Origin: Alkanindiges sp.
GTDB taxonomy: Bacteria; Pseudomonadota; Gammaproteobacteria; Pseudomonadales; Moraxellaceae
NCBI GenBank assembly: GCA_030152125.1
Contig: JASLIR010000057.1
Coordinates: 1-9,495, forward strand
Direction: 5' to 3'
DNA length: 9,495 bases
Part shown: in pieces, positions 4,332 to 9,495 of the stretch
How positions within the stretch are numbered: the stretch's first letter is position 1
Layout of the letters: each line of letters begins with the position of its first letter
Notes under the pieces: model-generated
Seen by the model: the letters and a program-made list of their open reading frames with translations, nothing else
Database searches by the model: none
What the model was told of the DNA's origin: nothing
Translations under genes and position numbers: made by a program

Positions 4332-7181
4332 ATGAATGCTTCCATCGGTCAAACCCCTATCGCCCCCGGCCAGATCCGGGTTATTAAACGCAACGGTGGC
4401 GTCGTGTCATTCGACGCCGAAAAAATTGCCGTAGCCATCAGTAAGGCGTTTTTGGCGGTAGAAGGTCAGCAGGCTTCTGGTTCCAGCCGTATTCACGACC
4501 GGGTCAAGCAATTAACCGATATGGTGATGAATACCTTTAACCGTCGCCTGCCCTCCGGTGGCACCATTCATATTGAAGAAATTCAGGATCAGGTTGAACT
4601 GGCACTGATGCGTACCGGCGAGCAGAAAGTAGCACGCTCCTATGTGATTTACCGTGAGGAACGTGCCCAGCTACGCCAGCAAAGCAATGCCAACCACCAC
4701 CCTACCCTGCAAGTGACCGATGCACAGGGTAACTTGAAACCGCTGGATCTGGGTGCACTGCAACAGGCCATTGAAACAGCGGCTGAAGGGCTAGAAGGTA
4801 TTGATATTCAGGCCATTATTGACGAGACTGTACGCAACCTGTATCACGGTGTGAATGAAAGCGATATCTCCACCACCATGATGATGGCCACGCGTACCCG
4901 CATTGAGCAGGAACCGAATTACACCTACGTGACTGCACGCCTGTTGTGTAATGACCTGCTGAAAGAAGGCCTGGCTTTCCTTGGCCTGCCGCTGGACACC
5001 GTGGAAAACAATGCGCTGGAAGCCTTTTTGAAAAAAGGTGCCGAGCTGGAACTGCTGGATGAAGAACTGCTGAAGTTTGACCTGAGCACCCTGCAAGCCG
5101 CCATTAAACCGGAACGCAGCAATCAGTTTACCTACCTTGGCCTGCAAACCCTGTACGACCGCTATTTCATTCACAGTGATGGCACCCGTTTTGAACTGCC
5201 ACAACTGTTCTTTATGCGTGTGGCCATGGGCCTGGCGGTACAGGAAGACAAGCGCGAAGAACGTGCCATCGAGTTTTATAACCTGCTGTCCAGCTTTGAC
5301 TACATGGCTTCCACGCCTACCCTGTTTAACGCCGGTACCCTGCGTCCGCAGCTGTCCAGCTGCTACCTGACCACCGTACCGGATGACCTGTTTGGTATTT
5401 ATGGCGCCATTCGTGACAACGCCATGCTGTCCAAGTGGGCGGGCGGCCTGGGTAATGACTGGACCCCGGTACGTGCACTGAATGCTTATATCAAAGGTAC
5501 CAACGGCAAATCCCAGGGTGTAGTGCCTTTCTTAAAGGTAGCCAACGATACCGCCGTAGCTGTTAACCAGGGTGGCAAGCGCAAAGGTGCGGTATGTGCC
5601 TACCTGGAAACCTGGCACCTGGACATTGAAGAGTTTGTAGAGCTGCGTAAAAACACCGGTGATGACCGCCGCCGTACCCACGACATGAATACGGCTAACT
5701 GGGTTCCGGATCTGTTTATGCAGCGCGTACTGGAAGATGGCGAATGGACCCTGTTCAGCCCGTCAGATGTACCAGACCTGCACGACCTGACCGGGACAGC
5801 TTTTGTTGAGCGCTATAACGCCTACGAAGCCCTGTGCAAAGAAGGCAAAATGCGCCTGTTCAAGAAAGTACGTGCGCAGGACTTATGGCGTAAAATGCTG
5901 TCCATGCTGTTTGAAACCGGCCATCCGTGGATTACCTTCAAAGACGTATGTAACCTGCGTTCTCCACAGCAGCATGTGGGCGTGGTGCACTCGTCCAACC
6001 TGTGTACCGAGATTACCCTGAACACCAGCGATGACGAAATTGCCGTGTGTAACCTGGGCTCTATCAACCTGGTCCAGCACGTGGTGAATGGCAAGCTGGA
6101 TTCAGACAAGCTGCAAGCCACCATTAAAACCGCCGTACGCATGCTGGACAACGTGGTAGACATCAACTACTACGCAGTACCACAGGCACGCAACTCCAAC
6201 CTGAAGCACCGTCCGGTAGGTATGGGCATCATGGGCTTCCAGGATGCGCTGTACGAACTGGGTCTGGCTTATGGCTCACAGGCTGCGGTGGACTTTGCCG
6301 ACTACTCCATGGAAGTGATCAGCTACCACGCCATTACTACCTCCAGCGATCTGGCGGTTGAGCGCGGCAGCTACAGCAGCTTCAAGGGCTCGTTGTGGGA
6401 TCAAGGCATTCTGCCAATTGACTCGCTGGATCTGGTAGCAAAAACCCGTCCGGAACGCATGTTTGATGTAGACCGTAGCCAGACTTTAGACTGGGACAGC
6501 CTGCGCAGCAAAGTAAAACGTGATGGTATGCGTAACTCCAACGTGATGGCGATTGCCCCTACCGCGACCATTTCCAACATTTGTGGTGTGGCACAGTCAA
6601 TTGAGCCAACGTTCCAGAACCTGTATGTGAAATCCAACCTGTCCGGCGAGTTCACCGTCATCAACCCATATCTGGTACGTGCGCTGAAAGAACGTGGCCT
6701 GTGGGATGTGGTGATGGTAAACGACCTGAAACACTACGAAGGTTCGGTACAAAAGATCAGCCGTATCCCGGATGACTTAAAAGCACTGTTCGCCACTGCG
6801 TTTGAAGTAGAGCCGCGCTGGATTGTGGATGCAGCCAGCCGTCGCCAGAAGTGGATTGACCAGGCACAATCGCTGAACCTGTATATTGCCGGTGCCAACG
6901 GTAAAAAGCTGGACATCACCTACAAAATGGCATGGTTACGTGGCCTGAAAACCACCTATTACCTGCGTGCGCTGGGTGCTACATCTGCCGAGAAGTCCAC
7001 TATTAACACGGGTACGCTGAATGCGGTAAAAGCCACTTCCGTTGCTGCGCCAATCGTAGAAGCTGTGGCTGTTGAAGCACCGGTTAGCAAGGTGGAACTA
7101 GCAGATGATGCCTTTGCCACTGCCGCACCAGTGCCATTGGCGTGCAGCATTGATAACCCTGACTGCGAAGCCTGTCAGTAA
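4332..7181 (+). CDS. nrdA: Class Ia ribonucleoside-diphosphate reductase, alpha (large) subunit, 949 aa
   Basis: Cytoplasmic catalytic subunit that reduces ribonucleoside diphosphates to deoxyribonucleotides together with NrdB. A first ATP-cone (about residues 15-110, starting IRVIKRNGG) holds the overall activity site; a second, degenerate-looking ATP-cone region (about 125-215) follows, as in Pseudomonas NrdA, where from memory only the first is functional. The catalytic barrel carries Cys344 (SSCYL, equivalent to E. coli C225), Asn556/Cys558/Glu560 in NLCTE (N437/C439/E441) and Cys573 in AVCNLGS (C462). Tyr876/Tyr877 in TTYYLRALG match the radical-transfer pair Y730/Y731. An Ala/Val-rich flexible linker (about 900-937) leads to the C-terminal CSIDNPDCEACQ, with Cys945 and Cys948 as the likely thioredoxin-facing redox pair and an extra Cys938. 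Length is close to the P. aeruginosa protein and far longer than E. coli NrdA (761 aa) because of the doubled N-terminus. It probably forms an operon with nrdB, 127 bp downstream. Intact, no frameshift. Confidence 0.98.
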   Translation: MNASIGQTPIAPGQIRVIKRNGGVVSFDAEKIAVAISKAFLAVEGQQASGSSRIHDRVKQLTDMVMNTFNRRLPSGGTIHIEEIQDQVELALMRTGEQKVARSYVIYREERAQLRQQSNANHHPTLQVTDAQGNLKPLDLGALQQAIETAAEGLEGIDIQAIIDETVRNLYHGVNESDISTTMMMATRTRIEQEPNYTYVTARLLCNDLLKEGLAFLGLPLDTVENNALEAFLKKGAELELLDEELLKFDLSTLQAAIKPERSNQFTYLGLQTLYDRYFIHSDGTRFELPQLFFMRVAMGLAVQEDKREERAIEFYNLLSSFDYMASTPTLFNAGTLRPQLSSCYLTTVPDDLFGIYGAIRDNAMLSKWAGGLGNDWTPVRALNAYIKGTNGKSQGVVPFLKVANDTAVAVNQGGKRKGAVCAYLETWHLDIEEFVELRKNTGDDRRRTHDMNTANWVPDLFMQRVLEDGEWTLFSPSDVPDLHDLTGTAFVERYNAYEALCKEGKMRLFKKVRAQDLWRKMLSMLFETGHPWITFKDVCNLRSPQQHVGVVHSSNLCTEITLNTSDDEIAVCNLGSINLVQHVVNGKLDSDKLQATIKTAVRMLDNVVDINYYAVPQARNSNLKHRPVGMGIMGFQDALYELGLAYGSQAAVDFADYSMEVISYHAITTSSDLAVERGSYSSFKGSLWDQGILPIDSLDLVAKTRPERMFDVDRSQTLDWDSLRSKVKRDGMRNSNVMAIAPTATISNICGVAQSIEPTFQNLYVKSNLSGEFTVINPYLVRALKERGLWDVVMVNDLKHYEGSVQKISRIPDDLKALFATAFEVEPRWIVDAASRRQKWIDQAQSLNLYIAGANGKKLDITYKMAWLRGLKTTYYLRALGATSAEKSTINTGTLNAVKATSVAAPIVEAVAVEAPVSKVELADDAFATAAPVPLACSIDNPDCEACQ

Positions 7182-7200
7182 TTCAACGAGATTGAAAAGC

Positions 7201-7222
7201 GGGAAATGGAACGCCATTTCCC
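7201..7222 (+). promoter_or_regulatory. Perfect hairpin between nrdA and nrdB
   Basis: GGGAAATGG (7201-7209) and CCATTTCCC (7214-7222) form a 9-bp stem with the four-base loop AACG. No U run follows, so it is not a classical terminator. It lies 20 bp after the nrdA stop codon and could protect the upstream message end or set the ratio of the two subunits. Confidence 0.5.
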
Positions 7223-7228
7223 TAATAT

Positions 7229-7253
7229 CACACCATAGTATTGCACACTATAA
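7229..7253 (+). promoter_or_regulatory. NrdR half-site-like motif upstream of nrdB
   Basis: ACACTATA at 7245-7252 matches one half of the NrdR consensus exactly, and the preceding CACACCATAGTATTGCA resembles, with small gaps, the segment CACAACCAATAGTGTATTGCA-type sequence around 4203-4223 upstream of nrdA. ATAGT (7235-7239) and ACTAT (7247-7251) also form a short inverted repeat. Shared regulator recognition is inferred; the second half of the box is poor. Confidence 0.25.
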
Positions 7254-7308
7254 AAGAAGCCTGCCCGTATCAGTTTCAACGAAAGGGCTTCAATAAGAGG
7301 AATTAGTC

Positions 7309-8595
7309 ATGTCCATTCTCAGTTGGGACGATTTTGAAGATGATCAGAAAGACGTCGCCGTTGCGACCAAGCCTGCACCACTCACAAGCGCAGCGCCGAA
7401 AGAGAGTACTGCAGCGCTGGTATCTGCTGCACCAGCGTCAGCACCGCGAGTGGCTGATGCTCAACCCAATCCATCAGCAGCAAAACAACCTGCTGCCAAT
7501 GCCAGTGCTCTGGAAAGAGCTCAGCACGCAGTAGCCACGCTGGATATTGCTCCCGGCCTTGAAGAGCTGGAAATGGGCGCAGGCCGTGTGCAGGTTGATG
7601 ATAAAGCCATGATCAACTGCCGCGCCGACCTGAACCAGCTGGTGCCGTTTAAATACGAATGGGCATGGCAGAAGTACCTGGATGGTTGTGCCAACCACTG
7701 GATGCCGCAGGAAGTCAACATGACTGCCGACATCGCACTGTGGAAGTCTGAAAACGGCTTAACCGAAGACGAACGCACCATCGTTATGCGCAACCTCGGT
7801 TTCTTCTCTACTGCGGACTCCCTGGTAGCCAACAATCTGGTACTGGCAATCTATCGTTTGATTACCAACCCGGAATGCCGCCAGTACATTTTACGCCAGG
7901 CTTTTGAAGAAGCCATTCACACCCACGCCTACCAGTACTGCATCCAGTCTTTGGGTATGGACGAAGGCGAAGTGTTTAACATGTACCGCGAAATACCAAG
8001 TGTTGCCGCCAAGGCCACCTGGGGACTTAAATACACGCAAAGCCTGAGTGACCCGAGCTTTAAAACCGGCACCCCGGAAGATGACCAGCGCTTGCTGCGC
8101 AACCTGATTGCATTCTACTGCGTACTGGAAGGTATTTTCTTCTACTGCGGCTTTACCCAGATTCTGTCCATGGGCCGTCGTAACAAGATGACTGGTGTGG
8201 CCGAACAGTTCCAGTACATCCTGCGTGACGAGTCGATGCACCTGAACTTTGGTATCGACATGATCAACCAGATCAAGATTGAGAACCCGCACCTGTGGAG
8301 CAAGGAATTCCAGGAAGAAGTGACCCAGATGATTCTGGAAGGTGCCATGCTGGAAATTGAATACGCCCGCGACACCATGCCGCGCGGTGTGCTGGGTATG
8401 AATGCCTCCATGATGGAAGAGTACCTGAAGTTTATTGCCAACCGTCGTTTAAACCAGCTGGGTCTGCCGGAACAATATGCCGGTGTTACCAACCCGTTTG
8501 CGTGGATGAGCGAGATGATGGACCTGCGCAAAGAGAAGAACTTCTTTGAAACGCGTGTGACGGACTATCAGACTGGTGGGGCGCTGAGCTGGTAA
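7309..8595 (+). CDS. nrdB: Class Ia ribonucleoside-diphosphate reductase, beta (small) subunit, 428 aa
   Basis: Ferritin-like radical-generating subunit; it makes the tyrosyl radical that is passed to NrdA. By alignment with E. coli, the metal ligands are Asp170 ([10 protein letters not shown]), Glu201 and His204 (EAIHTHAY), Glu274 (VLEGIFFY), Glu308 and His311 (RDESMH), with radical Tyr208. The N-terminal ~75 residues are a low-complexity Ala/Pro/Ser-rich extension beginning [12 protein letters not shown]. The C-terminal tail [17 protein letters not shown] is the expected NrdA-docking peptide; Tyr420 may correspond to the radical-transfer Tyr356. The ATG at 7309 has a good Shine-Dalgarno sequence, AAGAGGA (7295-7301). 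The family match to Pseudomonas NrdB is close, including the core [18 protein letters not shown]. The gene is intact, but its last 25 codons are duplicated in diverged form at 9294-9368, beyond an unrelated orphan gene, so the present 3' end may be a recombination product. Confidence 0.98.
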   Translation: MSILSWDDFEDDQKDVAVATKPAPLTSAAPKESTAALVSAAPASAPRVADAQPNPSAAKQPAANASALERAQHAVATLDIAPGLEELEMGAGRVQVDDKAMINCRADLNQLVPFKYEWAWQKYLDGCANHWMPQEVNMTADIALWKSENGLTEDERTIVMRNLGFFSTADSLVANNLVLAIYRLITNPECRQYILRQAFEEAIHTHAYQYCIQSLGMDEGEVFNMYREIPSVAAKATWGLKYTQSLSDPSFKTGTPEDDQRLLRNLIAFYCVLEGIFFYCGFTQILSMGRRNKMTGVAEQFQYILRDESMHLNFGIDMINQIKIENPHLWSKEFQEEVTQMILEGAMLEIEYARDTMPRGVLGMNASMMEEYLKFIANRRLNQLGLPEQYAGVTNPFAWMSEMMDLRKEKNFFETRVTDYQTGGALSW

Positions 8596-8628
8596 GCCGA
8601 GCAGACGTCACGGATATCAGTTAAAAAT

Positions 8629-8658
8629 AAAGGCTGCAATTTAATATTGCAGCCTTTT
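8629..8658 (+). terminator. Intrinsic terminator of nrdAB
   Basis: AAAGGCTGCAAT (8629-8640) and ATTGCAGCCTTT (8646-8657) form a perfect 12-bp stem with a five-base loop TTAAT, ending in a U run and preceded by an A-rich stretch. It lies 33 bp after the nrdB stop codon and should isolate the downstream orphan gene from nrdAB transcription. The symmetry allows some function in both directions. Confidence 0.88.
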
Positions 8659-8756
8659 CGCAACAGCAAGCTTAAAACACTAACAAACTCTACCCTTTAA
8701 CGGTTCAAAGCGCATGGCGCACAAAAGCATAAGACAACTTAACCAATAGAAAAATC

Positions 8757-9242
8757 ATGAACAAGTACCGAATAGACAAATATCCTGCGAGTTTTTACCT
8801 CAATCAGTTTAAGCCAGAAAATATACATATTTTTCCTTACCGGGCAGCTGGTCACTATGTGAAAGAAGGCGATGAATTTACTAAAGTAGAGTCCGCAAGC
8901 GAAGGAACGTTTTACCTTGATGAAGAGTTGCCAAAAGGCATGCTCACCATCGGGTATGGTGAAAAGGGACTGGATTTTGAAATCTACTTTCCAGCAGAAA
9001 ATGGCATTATTAATTCAAAAAACATCTGTTTGATCAAAGAGGTATTAGCTGACCTTGCCGTACTTGATGCTATAGCAAGAGAAATTCCAGCGGGGGAGGA
9101 TTATGAGGAATACTTAGGTTATATGATGATCACTGATGCAGACATTGAACTTCGTTATTTATCCAGCACCATCAATACTGACTGGGGTGCATATTTTAAA
9201 AAGATGCCTGATAACTCATGGTACTTTGAAGGACTTGGTTAA
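8757..9242 (+). CDS. Orphan hypothetical protein, 161 aa, AT-rich
   Basis: I do not recognise this gene. It encodes a small acidic soluble protein with no signal peptide or membrane helix. A beta-rich N-terminal half (about 15-85) is followed by a helix-like acidic stretch (about 90-125, CLIKEVLADLAVLDAIAREI) and a strand-rich end, IELRYLSSTINTDWGAYFKK followed by SWYFEGLG. The ending RY-N-T-W/F-x-x-x-F-W is reminiscent of small orphan proteins often found near polymorphic-toxin immunity loci; this is an impression, not an identification. The first 60 bases contain 22 G/C, against 31 of 60 in the nrdB tail, and codon choice is visibly different (many AT-ending codons), suggesting recent acquisition. 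No strong Shine-Dalgarno sequence precedes the ATG (AGAAAAATC). The gene is cut off from nrdAB by a terminator. Its frame continues after the TAA, through 16 codons and into a copy of the nrdB tail without another stop until 9366-9368. Confidence 0.7.
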   Translation: MNKYRIDKYPASFYLNQFKPENIHIFPYRAAGHYVKEGDEFTKVESASEGTFYLDEELPKGMLTIGYGEKGLDFEIYFPAENGIINSKNICLIKEVLADLAVLDAIAREIPAGEDYEEYLGYMMITDADIELRYLSSTINTDWGAYFKKMPDNSWYFEGLG

Positions 9243-9278
9243 AGCGGCTCCCCCTGCTCCTTTCAGCGCAGTCCCAAA

Positions 9279-9368
9279 GTGTTTACAAAAATTGACTTAC
9301 TCCAAGAGAAAAAACTCTTTGAAACGCGCGTGACCGATTACCAGACTGGTGGTGCGTTAAGCTGGTAA
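9279..9368 (+). pseudogene. nrdB: Diverged copy of the nrdB 3' end (NrdB C-terminal tail)
   Basis: Bases 9294-9368 align without gaps to 8521-8595, the last 25 codons of nrdB, with 61 of 75 identical by my count. The copy reads [24 protein letters not shown] and a stop. In the last 16 codons all protein residues are identical and all seven differences in bases (six codons) are synonymous; the eight codons before that include four amino-acid changes. Homology fades upstream of 9288. The frame is open back to the orphan gene's stop at 9240-9242, and a GTG at 9279 could start a 29-residue peptide, although no Shine-Dalgarno sequence supports it. Most simply this is the displaced end of another nrdB allele left by recombination. 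A functional NrdB-tail mimic is possible but unproven. Confidence 0.75.
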
Positions 9369-9495
9369 TAATACCTGGATATGCTCTACCAGACAGGGAT
9401 GCCGGGGTAACCGGAATCCCTGTCTGACTTCAGGCTATAAGAAAAATTAAAATATAGTTAACTTTTACAGTACCCCCTTTGTACAAAAAATGAAT
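9369..9495 (+). other. Distal non-coding region with long hairpin
   Basis: CAGACAGGGAT (9390-9400) and ATCCCTGTCTG (9416-9426) form a perfect 11-bp stem, extended inside by CCGG/CCGG (9402-9405 with 9411-9414) around a G/A mismatch, with the loop GGTAA. No good U run follows (ACTTCAGG), so it is a weak terminator candidate or a structured element. It lies 21 bp after the nrdB-tail copy, and may be the terminator of the original or donor nrdB. The rest to the window end is AT-rich, with an ATG at 9490 that is too close to the edge to assess. Confidence 0.45.

Noticed and set aside
4791..5204. A 137-residue open frame antisense to nrdA
   Set aside because: It lies wholly opposite a strongly conserved coding region and shows no initiation signals; it is a by-product of nrdA codon use.
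7891..8292. A 133-residue open frame antisense to nrdB
   Set aside because: Shadow of the conserved nrdB core, with no independent support.
9136..9333. A 65-residue plus-strand frame overlapping the orphan gene and the nrdB-tail copy
   Set aside because: It is out of frame with both, and the tail copy reads as NrdB only in the other frame.
9490..9495. ATG at the right edge as the start of a new gene
   Set aside because: Only two codons are visible and there is no clear ribosome binding site, so it cannot be assessed.

Overview
The window looks like chromosomal DNA from a gammaproteobacterium of about 50% GC. The order (minus-strand sensor kinase and response regulator, then plus-strand nrdA and nrdB) matches what I recall from Pseudomonas. 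NrdA and NrdB are of the Pseudomonas type: NrdA carries two N-terminal ATP-cone regions and NrdB ends in a GGALSW tail. A pseudomonad or Cellvibrio-like relative fits; I cannot name a species.

Left part (1-3687, minus strand): an RstA-like response regulator (2968-3687) is followed downstream by an RstB-like histidine kinase (1002-2612), then by a conserved protein of unknown function (33-875). The regulator and kinase genes are separated by 355 bp. The last part of this gap, just before the kinase gene, can fold in two mutually exclusive ways, one of which is a terminator-like hairpin with a U run. Upstream of the regulator lies an exact 17-bp direct repeat, 33 bp apart, which contains a palindrome and is a likely autoregulatory operator.

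Middle part (3688-8658): the divergent intergenic region of 644 bp holds a tight cluster of DnaA boxes (two perfect consensus matches and several one-mismatch sites within 56 bp), a candidate sigma70 promoter and an NrdR-like box. It leads into nrdA (949 aa) and nrdB (428 aa), the class Ia ribonucleotide reductase that makes dNTPs for replication. All the catalytic and metal-binding residues I looked for are present. A clean intrinsic terminator follows nrdB.

Right part (8659-9495) is the accessory piece. It holds a more AT-rich orphan gene (8757-9242, 161 aa, unrecognised), followed by a second, diverged copy of the last 25 codons of nrdB (9294-9368). In the last 16 codons of this copy every difference from nrdB is synonymous. 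The copy is in the same frame as the orphan gene, with one TAA and 16 intervening codons between. It may be a recombination scar or integration footprint at the nrdB 3' end. Less likely but more interesting, it may encode a peptide or fusion tail that mimics the NrdB C-terminus, the segment with which NrdB docks onto NrdA.
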